From: Cytophagales bacterium
GTDB taxonomy: Bacteria > Bacteroidota > Bacteroidia > Cytophagales > Spirosomataceae
Length of the DNA: 57,764 nucleotides
Assembly (NCBI GenBank): GCA_004292855.1
Contig: RDXN01000064.1
Span: 1 to 57,764, forward strand
Direction: 5' to 3'
Under the pieces are notes generated by a model. The model made no database searches, was not told where the DNA came from, and saw nothing but the letters and a program-made list of their open reading frames with translations. Numbering within the stretch: position 1 is the stretch's first letter; each line of letters opens with the position of its first letter. Below are positions 41,650-49,338 of this stretch, in pieces. A program made the position numbers and the translations under genes.

Positions 41650-41734
41650 GACATTGGACGCTGGATATTGGATGCTAGACCGTGAATTAGAATTGACGGC
41701 AGCATCCAACGTCTAGCGTCCAACATCCAACGTC
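41650..41734. repeat. Heptamer palindrome between divergent genes (GATGTTG family)
   Basis: The left arm 41650-41676 reads GACATTG, GACGCTG, GATATTG, GATGCT. The right arm 41701-41734, on the other strand, reads GACGTTG, GATGTTG, GACGCTA, GACGTTG, GATGCT. The right arm is longer by one 7-bp word. The loop is 24 bases. It lies between the membrane-protein gene and the IscA-like gene, which diverge. Confidence 0.88.
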
Positions 41735-41742
41735 ATTAATCA

Positions 41743-42033
41743 ATGCTCGATCAGCCCGTACGGATCACTACCGAAGCCCAAAACCAGATTCGGAACACGT
41801 TTGAAGCCCAAAAAATCCCCGCCGACTATGGTCTGCGCGTAGGTATTCGGGGTGGGGGGTGTGGGTCGTCGTGGTTGCTGGGTTTCGATACGCCCGGCCC
41901 TACCGACGATGTCTATAACGTAGAAGGTGTGCGTATCATTATCGACAAAAAACACCTGCTCTATGTGCTGGGCGTTCAGGTTGGGTATGAAACACATGAA
42001 GGGGGGGGCGGTTTCACTGTCGACAAAGGCTAG
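41743..42033 (+). CDS. HesB/IscA-like protein lacking the C-terminal CGC motif
   Basis: The 96-residue protein has the A-type carrier fold: VRITTEAQNQIRNTFEAQ, YGLRVGIRGGGCGSSWLLGF with Cys40, and VRIIIDKKHLLYVLGVQVGY. Active IscA/ErpA/HesB proteins use Cys40-type plus a C-terminal CGC to bind iron or clusters. Here the chain stops at GGGGFTVDKG, where the NPN-CGC tail should begin. Two of three ligands are thus absent. It may be a degenerate or different-metal member. The frame stays open in only this phase, so a simple frameshift is not obvious. It stands 49 bases before the large kinase gene, on the same strand. Confidence 0.82.
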   Translation: MLDQPVRITTEAQNQIRNTFEAQKIPADYGLRVGIRGGGCGSSWLLGFDTPGPTDDVYNVEGVRIIIDKKHLLYVLGVQVGYETHEGGGGFTVDKG

Positions 42034-42082
42034 ATTGGCATGATTTTCGCCACTATCGCCCCTGTAGCCTCATAACCTAACC

Positions 42083-45000
42083 GTGAAACAGATTGGCAAG
42101 CACATATTCCTGATCCTGGCCCTGCTGATGGTCGTCTTTTCGGTGCTATGCTATGTGCTACTCGAACAGGGGGCACCCGGTGCCACCGACGAACAGTATC
42201 TCTCCGCCGTGCGCGACCGGGTGCGGGCCGAATTGGCCATTAGCTCTGCCGAGCTGAATCAGGTTGCCGACAAGCTTCAGAAAACCCGGACGTATTCGTT
42301 TAATGACCTCCGTCAGCAAACGCGCTACCCATATTTCGTGTACCGAAACGGGGAGTTGCTGTTTTGGTCCGACTATCGTTTCGTACCCGAATACCGGTCA
42401 ATCTCGTTCGTAGAACGTCCACAACTCATTGATTTTGAGCAAGGTCGGTATCTTATTAGTCGGCGTGATGTAAAGAAAAAAGGGAGCGAACTAACTGTAG
42501 TGTCGCTTATCAATGTGTACAGGCAGTACAAATCGCCCAGCAGCTACCTCCAGTCGGGTTACAATACGGATTTGTTTGCCATCGACCCGCAGAAGATCAC
42601 CAACGCCCGCGAACCAGCCTACCAGAACATTTACGACCCTACGGCGGGCTTCCTGTTTTCGGTGGTGCCGCCCCGCATCGACGACTACCGCAACCACTCG
42701 ACCCCCGTCAATACCGTTATCCTGGGTTCGCTGGCCATTTTGTTTTTGGGCCTGTATGTTCTCATCAGCATTGGCCGACTGCACCAAAAACGGCATTATG
42801 GAAGAGGGTTCGTTCTGTTAGTGCTCTACCTGGTCGTAATGCGTGGCGTAATGCTCTACTATGGCGTTCCGTTTTTGTTCTACGAAAACGACCTGTTCAA
42901 TCCTAAATTTTACGCGTCGTCGATATTGGCCCCGTCGTTGGGCGATCTGTTGCTCAATTGCCTGGTCGTGGCAATTCTGTTGCTCTATCTGGTTTTTTTC
43001 TATTATCGGTCGCGGCATTATCTGCGGGTGGTTCATTGGCCCGTCTGGACGCGCTGGACACTGGCCGTTGGGTGCGTTGTGCTGAGCTACGTGAGTTGCT
43101 ACGCCTGTTTTGTGGAGTTGAACAACATTTACGAAAAGTCGCAGTTTACGCTCGACATCACGATCAGCATCCGGTTCAGCGGCCTCAAAATCGCGTGTCT
43201 GACTGTATTTGTACTGATTTCGCTCATCTACTTCCTGGCTATTCATCTGTTGGCGAGCCTGTTTATTCGACTCATCAACGACCTGCGCATGGGGTTTCTG
43301 GCCCTGCTGATTGGCACCCTTCTGGCGGGCGTTGCCCTTTACACGGTCGATTTGCTGAGCGAACCGATCTGGGTTATCAACGGGTTGTTTTTCCTGATTC
43401 TTTACATTACCCGTTTTCCCCGAACGCTTTACAGTTTTCGGTATCGCACCTCGATTTACCTGTTTTTCTCGGCACTCGTCTGCGCCTGTATTACAACGTA
43501 TGTGGTGTATCGGCAGGAGATTCGGAAAGACGTTATCCAGAAACGGGAATACGGCTCGCGGCTGCTGGCCGAAAACGACGAACTGGGTGAGTTTCTGCTC
43601 AGCAGAAACAGCGAATCCATTGCTCGCGACACCGAACTGCGCACCTCTCTTGAGGCCAACGTGCCGTTTGCTTCCAACCGAATTCAGGGACGTATCAAAA
43701 CGTCTTTTCTGGATAAATACTTCAATCGGTACGATACCGAGGTGTTGTCGTTTAAGGCCAACGGGCAGTCGCTCGACTCCAATCTGGTCGATGGAACGTT
43801 TGAAGACCTGCAAAGCCAATATGTGCGCGACCGCTACCGAACGGCCTACCCCGGCATGTATTTCGTGAACGAGGTGGGGAGCACGATCCTCAAGCAGTAC
43901 GTTAAGTTTATCGACATGCGCGGTCCCAATAACGAATTGGTTGGCCATATTGTGTTGACTCTACGACTGTGGAGTGGCGCGTCGAAACGTGTTTATCCCG
44001 AACTATTGGCCGAAAATCCGCTCGTGGCCTCGCCCGAATCGCAGGATTATAGCTACGGAATTTTCAGCACTGGCGGGGCAACCCGCTCAGTCGAATCCAA
44101 CACACACGGCTTTGTGTCGGCCACAACCGCCGACACGTCGTGGGGGTCGCCGGCTCCGGCGTCTTCACCCGCATCAGCTCCCAAACAGACCGCGACCCGC
44201 TCCAAAACAGGTGGCCTTATGTACAGTGCAGGCAGCTACAACTACGAGCGTAAACTCCCCGCTTCGCTACTCGCCGACCCCGCTCTGTATGACGAGGGGG
44301 TGGTACTGAACGGCTACAAACACGTGGGTATGCAGGGCAAAAATGACCGGTCTATCGTGGTGTCATCGCCCGATTATCCAAGCAAAAATATCCTATCGAA
44401 CTTCTCGTTTCTGTACCTGCTGCTGGTACTGACGGTGCTGATTGTGATTATTATTTATGGGGTAAAGTTTGGTCTGTCGCGGTTTGGATTTAACTATTCG
44501 ACCCGGATTCAGATTCTGCTCAACGTGGCCTTTTTCCTGCCCCTGTTGCTGGTGGTGCTTATTATTCTGAGCGTCATCAGTTCCAACTATGTGAACAATC
44601 AGGAAGCGGCCTACATTGGGAACACCCGCAACGTAGCGGCCAACTTCATGGCCTATCTGGACGAGTTCGTGCAGAATCGGCGCAGTAAGGCCGCGATGGA
44701 GGAAGAACTGAAAAAGATTGCCCGCGACGCCGGTGTAGACATCAATCTGTTCGATACCCGTGGGCGACTGTTTTCGTCTACGCGTCAGTTGATGTACGAA
44801 GGTGGGCATTTAGCCAAGTTCATCAACCCCGAAGCCTACATCCACCTAATCGAAGACAAGGAGAATCAGGTGTTGCTCGACGAGTTGCTCGGGAGTCGCC
44901 CCTACCGCACGGCTTACGCCAACATCAAGGCCTATGACGGACGTTCGTTGGGTGTGTTGAGTATTCCGTTCTTCTACGCCCGCCCCGAACTCGACCGGCA

Positions 45001-46000
45001 GCTAAGCGAGGTGATTGCTTCGGCCCTAAACGTGTTTATGCTGCTCTTCACGGTGTTTATGATCCTGTCGTATGCAGCCTCCACCACGCTCACCAAGCCA
45101 CTGCGGATTCTGACTCAGAAAATCGGCAAAACGAACCTCGATAAGCTCAACGAACCCCTCGAATGGAAGTCCGACGATGAAATTGGTATGCTCATCGGCG
45201 AGTATAACCGAATGTTGGTGAAGCTCGAAGACAGCAAACTCGCCCTTTCGCAAAGTGAGAAGCAATCGGCCTGGCGCGAGATGGCCAAGCAGGTGGTGCA
45301 TGAGATCAAGAACCCCCTCACGCCCATGAAGCTGACCCTTCAACAGCTTCAGCGCACTCTGCCCGCTGGTGAGGGCGACACCCGTGCCCGACGGATTTTG
45401 CAACGCACGTTCGACTCGCTCATTGAGCAAATCGACAACCTCAGCGACATTGCCACGTCGTTCTCGGAGTTTGCCAAAATGCCGTTGCCCAAAAACGAAA
45501 CCTTTGAGATCACCTCCGTACTAAACAAAACCGCCGACCTCTACGCCGACGATACCCGTGTGACGCTCACGCGGCAGGTGCAAAAAGGCCCCATCATGGT
45601 CACGGGCGACCGTCACATGATGGGCCGCATCCTGACCAACCTGATTATCAACGGTATCCAATCGGTCCCCTCCGACCGCCGACCCACCCTCGAACTCCGG
45701 CTATCGACCAACGACACCGACGTAAATATCGAAGTTCACGACAACGGTTTGGGTATCCCGGAGGGGATTCAGCCGAAGGTATTTTTGCCCAATTTCAGCA
45801 CCAAACAAGGCGGGTCGGGCCTGGGGTTAGCCATTGCCAAGCGGGGTATCGAACACGCGGGCGGCAGTATCTGGTTCGAGACCGTATCGGACACAGGCAC
45901 GTCGTTCTTCCTGTCGTTGCCGCTAGCTAACGGAACCGGCATCCGGTCGAGCACCCGCAACGGGGTTTCGGAAATGCCGAATGGGGTGATAAAGTCGTAG
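42083..46000 (+). CDS. Large NtrY-like membrane sensor histidine kinase
   Basis: The 1305-residue protein starts with GTG and has a membrane segment at about 8-28 and a first periplasmic domain. A block of six to seven membrane segments lies at about 215-475. A second outer region of about 300 residues has a low-complexity S/P/A stretch near 690 and is closed by another segment near 775. After another outer region and a segment near 985 come HAMP (TLTKPLRILTQKIG), HisKA with His1073 in VVHEIKNPLTPMKLT, and the ATPase domain with LIINGIQSV, VHDNGLGIPEGIQ and GGSGLGLAIAKRGI. The transmitter resembles NtrY. No response-regulator gene adjoins it. Such size and the multi-pass middle are unusual. 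Confidence 0.9.
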   Translation: MKQIGKHIFLILALLMVVFSVLCYVLLEQGAPGATDEQYLSAVRDRVRAELAISSAELNQVADKLQKTRTYSFNDLRQQTRYPYFVYRNGELLFWSDYRFVPEYRSISFVERPQLIDFEQGRYLISRRDVKKKGSELTVVSLINVYRQYKSPSSYLQSGYNTDLFAIDPQKITNAREPAYQNIYDPTAGFLFSVVPPRIDDYRNHSTPVNTVILGSLAILFLGLYVLISIGRLHQKRHYGRGFVLLVLYLVVMRGVMLYYGVPFLFYENDLFNPKFYASSILAPSLGDLLLNCLVVAILLLYLVFFYYRSRHYLRVVHWPVWTRWTLAVGCVVLSYVSCYACFVELNNIYEKSQFTLDITISIRFSGLKIACLTVFVLISLIYFLAIHLLASLFIRLINDLRMGFLALLIGTLLAGVALYTVDLLSEPIWVINGLFFLILYITRFPRTLYSFRYRTSIYLFFSALVCACITTYVVYRQEIRKDVIQKREYGSRLLAENDELGEFLLSRNSESIARDTELRTSLEANVPFASNRIQGRIKTSFLDKYFNRYDTEVLSFKANGQSLDSNLVDGTFEDLQSQYVRDRYRTAYPGMYFVNEVGSTILKQYVKFIDMRGPNNELVGHIVLTLRLWSGASKRVYPELLAENPLVASPESQDYSYGIFSTGGATRSVESNTHGFVSATTADTSWGSPAPASSPASAPKQTATRSKTGGLMYSAGSYNYERKLPASLLADPALYDEGVVLNGYKHVGMQGKNDRSIVVSSPDYPSKNILSNFSFLYLLLVLTVLIVIIIYGVKFGLSRFGFNYSTRIQILLNVAFFLPLLLVVLIILSVISSNYVNNQEAAYIGNTRNVAANFMAYLDEFVQNRRSKAAMEEELKKIARDAGVDINLFDTRGRLFSSTRQLMYEGGHLAKFINPEAYIHLIEDKENQVLLDELLGSRPYRTAYANIKAYDGRSLGVLSIPFFYARPELDRQLSEVIASALNVFMLLFTVFMILSYAASTTLTKPLRILTQKIGKTNLDKLNEPLEWKSDDEIGMLIGEYNRMLVKLEDSKLALSQSEKQSAWREMAKQVVHEIKNPLTPMKLTLQQLQRTLPAGEGDTRARRILQRTFDSLIEQIDNLSDIATSFSEFAKMPLPKNETFEITSVLNKTADLYADDTRVTLTRQVQKGPIMVTGDRHMMGRILTNLIINGIQSVPSDRRPTLELRLSTNDTDVNIEVHDNGLGIPEGIQPKVFLPNFSTKQGGSGLGLAIAKRGIEHAGGSIWFETVSDTGTSFFLSLPLANGTGIRSSTRNGVSEMPNGVIKS

Positions 46001-46012
46001 GATTCGCTGGTG

Positions 46013-46106
46013 TTACTCAACCAACACAAACGCAGCCCAGACCGCTGGCGGGTATCGTTTCCGCATCTGGGCCTGGGTCTGCTCATAGGCAGCGCGGATG
46101 GTTTCA
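46013..46106 (-). pseudogene. Remnant of a CHAT-domain protein C-terminus
   Basis: On the minus strand a frame ending TAA at 46013 reads ETIRAAYEQTQAQMRKRYPP and then AVWAAFVLVE. CHAT (caspase-like) proteins characteristically end in a helix with TQxxMRxxYxxP followed by WAAFVLxG/E. Upstream of about 46106 the similarity stops and the frame has no CHAT features, so only the last 31 codons remain. It lies between the large kinase gene and the sigma-like gene. Confidence 0.45.
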
Positions 46107-46172
46107 AGAAAATGCTTGAAAATACCCCATATATTCGCTTTATTTGCTTTCACGCCATGCTACCCTGAGAAA

Positions 46173-47162
46173 ATGAAACCCGTCGCCAGCATTTCCGAAT
46201 GGCAACCAAATCCAGAGTTTTTACAACGGATCTATTCGGGCTACAGTGCTGAATTGAAGTACCAGGAAAAACAACGGCCCTGGGGTGAAAATCTGGCCCG
46301 TAACGTATACAAAATTCCCGTTAAAGAGGTATCCAAACTGACCCAAAAGGCTTTAAATGCGGCCCTCAATACGTTACGGAATGTAAAAGACCCCAAGCCC
46401 GGTTTGTTGAAACGAATGATACAGGATCAGGCAGCAGTGTATCATTATCAAAGAGGGCATTTAAAAGGTAGCTTGGTCAAGCAATATCAAGGCATTGCTA
46501 AACGATTCTTAATCAAGTATTTATATTTACAGAAGAAGATTGGATTGAGCGTCGATTATGAGGCTATTTGTGAGGAGGCAACAAACACGTTCTTCCTTAA
46601 GATTCGAGAGCCTGAGTTTGTCCTCAGTTCTGCTCTACCGTCCTATCTCATAGGCATTCTAATAAATCAATATCACTCGTCGATACAGCCAAAATGGACA
46701 TCACAAAATTTTACGCCTACCCCCAATCAAACGTTGTCTGTTGCAATAGAGTCAATACGCTATTTTCAGTATGCCCACGACACCGTTGCCAGACACATTA
46801 GCCAACTGGGCGTTACGTGTCAGCAGATTATTCTCAGGCGTTATGGAATTGACCCAGAGAAAGTCGATGCGGTTTCGATTATGCCAGTTGTTGAGCAACC
46901 TTTATCCGAAGCTGAATTTCGAGAACGATTTACTATTGGGATGGAGCCATCCACGGGGCCAGTCACGTTGAAAACGGTGGCCGCTAAATTAGGAATTGAC
47001 CCAAGACAAGTCAGTCGGGAACACCTAAACTGCCTGGACGCTCTGGTGCTCAATGTAGCGAATGAACTTTTTGAAGAATCTGCGCCACAACTACCCGATT
47101 TATTGAGAGATGCCCTACAGGCGCGCATTGACGAAGCACGAGCAAGACAGGACAAACGATAG
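46173..47162 (+). CDS. Divergent sigma-70-like (ECF-type) factor
   Basis: The 329-residue protein starts at 46173 (MKPVASISEWQPNPEFLQRI); an ATG 75 bases earlier overlaps the CHAT remnant. A region 2-like part is at about 125-190: YQGIAKRFLIKYLYLQKKIG, EEATNTFFLKIREPEF, LPSYLIGILINQYHS. This follows the ECF order of core-binding and -10 reading helices. The C-terminal part has a helix-turn-helix (LKTVAAKLGIDPRQVSREHL) like region 4. The 100-residue N-terminal extension is not part of a standard ECF. The next gene encodes a membrane anti-sigma-like protein, supporting the call. Confidence 0.65.
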   Translation: MKPVASISEWQPNPEFLQRIYSGYSAELKYQEKQRPWGENLARNVYKIPVKEVSKLTQKALNAALNTLRNVKDPKPGLLKRMIQDQAAVYHYQRGHLKGSLVKQYQGIAKRFLIKYLYLQKKIGLSVDYEAICEEATNTFFLKIREPEFVLSSALPSYLIGILINQYHSSIQPKWTSQNFTPTPNQTLSVAIESIRYFQYAHDTVARHISQLGVTCQQIILRRYGIDPEKVDAVSIMPVVEQPLSEAEFRERFTIGMEPSTGPVTLKTVAAKLGIDPRQVSREHLNCLDALVLNVANELFEESAPQLPDLLRDALQARIDEARARQDKR

Positions 47163-47172
47163 TGTCAACGAT

Positions 47173-47871
47173 ATGAGCCCCTCCACACCCGCTAATCCTG
47201 AACGAATCTGGGTTATTCAACAATACTTGAACGGCACCCTGCCCGAAGTCCTTCACCAACAGGTTGAAGAACGTCGAAAGTCGGACCCCGACTTTGACCA
47301 ACAAGTAGTTACGTTGGGACTTCTTGACGTCTATGCTGAAACCGAACGGAACACCCTGTCCTTTTACGAAGAAACAGATAAGATAATTATCGCGTCGGCC
47401 CACGAGAGACGTGATTACGACACCAGGAAGCGGCTGACTTTTCTGCCTGAGTTGATTAAACTCCACCCTCAACTATTCATTGGATTGGCTGCCTTACTAA
47501 TACTCGTATTCACGTGGGTTGTGATTGAGTCTTCACCAACAGTGGCACCCACAGCGCAGGTAATGATAGACGATAGTGAGTTATCAGTAAATGCAATAGG
47601 CTCCACAGTAGAGAAGGTCTCGATTGTTCGCTACGAGCGTGTACCGGGTTTTTGGGGGTTATTTCAAGAGAGCGACCAATACAAATGGCCGGGCGATACG
47701 CTGTTTTTGTACGGAAAAACGCTGCCAAAAGTACCATTAGACAGCCTCCAAGTATTTGCGACCGACTATGCCAAGCGATATTACTTACAGTTGGGCCAAC
47801 AACGATTCCTCATTCAGAAAGGACAATCCGAAACTATACCACTCATCCCTGACCCCAATGAAACACCTTAG
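47173..47871 (+). CDS. Membrane anti-sigma-like protein
   Basis: The 232-residue protein starts at 47173, ten bases after the sigma-like gene. Residues 8-50 (RIWVIQQYLNGTLPEVLHQQ, then RRKSDPDFDQQV) have the helical pattern of anti-sigma N-termini in Bacteroidota, without zinc ligands. One membrane segment lies at about 100-119 (LFIGLAALLILVFTWVVIES). The outer part of about 110 residues is beta-rich (VEKVSIVRYERVPGFWGLFQ) and unknown. It probably holds the sigma-like factor at the membrane until a signal arrives. It overlaps the protease gene by 14 bases. Confidence 0.68.
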   Translation: MSPSTPANPERIWVIQQYLNGTLPEVLHQQVEERRKSDPDFDQQVVTLGLLDVYAETERNTLSFYEETDKIIIASAHERRDYDTRKRLTFLPELIKLHPQLFIGLAALLILVFTWVVIESSPTVAPTAQVMIDDSELSVNAIGSTVEKVSIVRYERVPGFWGLFQESDQYKWPGDTLFLYGKTLPKVPLDSLQVFATDYAKRYYLQLGQQRFLIQKGQSETIPLIPDPNETP

Positions 47872-49336
47872 CTTACTCATACTGGTGCTTCTAGTCACGA
47901 TAGAGCTACGCGCTCAGCCCGATTGTTTGTGCCGTAACGCAAGAAAAACTCCCAGAGGGTCGGGATTTGCTCCCGATTTTGACGAAACGACAGCCCAAAA
48001 GCTAGTGAATTCCTATACCTCCCTGTTCCGTAATCACCCCGTAATCACAGCCAAAATCATCTCCGAAGAGTGCCGAAAAGGGCTAGCCTTTGCAATTAAT
48101 TGCCCCCCCGATGAGCGACGATACATCCTCTACAACAAAGCTTATTTTGATACGCTACGAGCTAAATCCTCGTGGAGCGACCAGTTCGTGCTGGCTCACG
48201 AAATTGCACACCACGTGCTCGGCCATACAACATGGCCTTATTTTTCGCCAGTAAAAAATCTGGAAATCCTCCCCGATGCTTTTCAGCCCAGAAACCAACC
48301 CCCTCAGAAAAGTGACACTCCTTCCAAAAAATACATTGTCAGTTTACCACGGCGACACTTGCATGAATTAGAGGCTGATGCGCTTGGACTATGGATGATT
48401 TGCCGAAAAGGAGCTTTAGTTAAGGACATAGAGCAGGTTTTCAATACGCTTCCTAAATTCATTTCCAATGGGGAAAGCGATTCGCACCCCAGTTTAACTG
48501 TGCGCCGTAAACTTCTTCAACCGCGAATAGAGAAGGAGAAAGTAAGGGCCAAACCCAAAGTTTCTTTCAACATACGCCCCGATACGGCCCAAACCTTCCT
48601 GGTGTATGATGTAGAAAACATTCGTAAAGAAGTTGAGCACGAAACCGAGGAAGCTTACGCGTTCCATTTATTAAACACAACTGAGACGGAAAAAAACAGC
48701 CTGAACAGAGTTGAATTAGCCGTTCGTGATTCACTTATTCGGCGGGCGCGATTCTTTTGGGAGCCAGTAATTGGCGGTCAGTTCCAGCGGCCTGCGTTAG
48801 CTCGGAATGGCACGGCTGTGCTGGCTACCGATGGATGGAGCGGGGTCAGTGGGATTCGCGTGGGCCGGGGGGCCTGGTATCAGAAACACCGGCTCGAAAC
48901 CGATTTACTTTTCAGTGGCAGCAAATTCAATACGCAAAGTGTGCTTGGCGACCAACTGCGAACGGTTGAGCGGTTTCAAACTTTCTGGCTTTCGCTACGG
49001 CCTCGCTATGTGTTTACCGTATTCCCATACCGACAGGGGTATCGTTACCGGACGCACGGACTGATGGCCACCGCCGGTATGTCGGCAGAAAAACCAATCG
49101 GATTCACGTATAAAAACTACGGGTCATCTTCAAATCAGGCACCTGATCTAAAGATGAACGTCAACCCGGTAGCAGGCATAGGGTACGGCCTGTCGAACTG
49201 GAACAGCCGCAACGGATTGTATCGGGTGTGGCTGCTTTATGAACCACAGCGTCTGCGCCTTCGGACCAATGCGCCTGACCCCATTCAGGCGAATCTGCAT
49301 ACCTTTCGCATCGAATTTTCAGCCCGTTTCTGGTAG
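47858..49336 (+). CDS. Secreted M48-like metalloprotease, probable fusion to outer-membrane barrel
   Basis: The 492-residue precursor has a signal peptide (MKHLSLLILVLLVTIELRAQ). The zinc site is HEIAHHVLGH (His114, Glu115, His118), with a third ligand in HELEADALGLW near 171, as in M48 peptidases. The last 190 residues have alternating aromatic strands (FWEPVIGGQFQRPALAR, RVGRGAWYQKHRLETDLLFS, YRVWLLYEPQRLRL) and end in EFSARFW. A terminal aromatic residue on a beta strand is the usual signature of an outer-membrane barrel. The gene overlaps the anti-sigma-like gene and is followed by a lipoprotein gene two bases after its stop, so all four form one operon. Confidence 0.75.
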   Translation: MKHLSLLILVLLVTIELRAQPDCLCRNARKTPRGSGFAPDFDETTAQKLVNSYTSLFRNHPVITAKIISEECRKGLAFAINCPPDERRYILYNKAYFDTLRAKSSWSDQFVLAHEIAHHVLGHTTWPYFSPVKNLEILPDAFQPRNQPPQKSDTPSKKYIVSLPRRHLHELEADALGLWMICRKGALVKDIEQVFNTLPKFISNGESDSHPSLTVRRKLLQPRIEKEKVRAKPKVSFNIRPDTAQTFLVYDVENIRKEVEHETEEAYAFHLLNTTETEKNSLNRVELAVRDSLIRRARFFWEPVIGGQFQRPALARNGTAVLATDGWSGVSGIRVGRGAWYQKHRLETDLLFSGSKFNTQSVLGDQLRTVERFQTFWLSLRPRYVFTVFPYRQGYRYRTHGLMATAGMSAEKPIGFTYKNYGSSSNQAPDLKMNVNPVAGIGYGLSNWNSRNGLYRVWLLYEPQRLRLRTNAPDPIQANLHTFRIEFSARFW

Positions 49337-49338
49337 TT

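Noticed and set aside
42818-43948. A 376-codon minus-strand frame inside the large kinase gene
   Set aside because: It is rich in Q, N, H and R without hydrophobic cores, as expected for the antisense of a membrane protein. The plus-strand frame is a clear histidine kinase.
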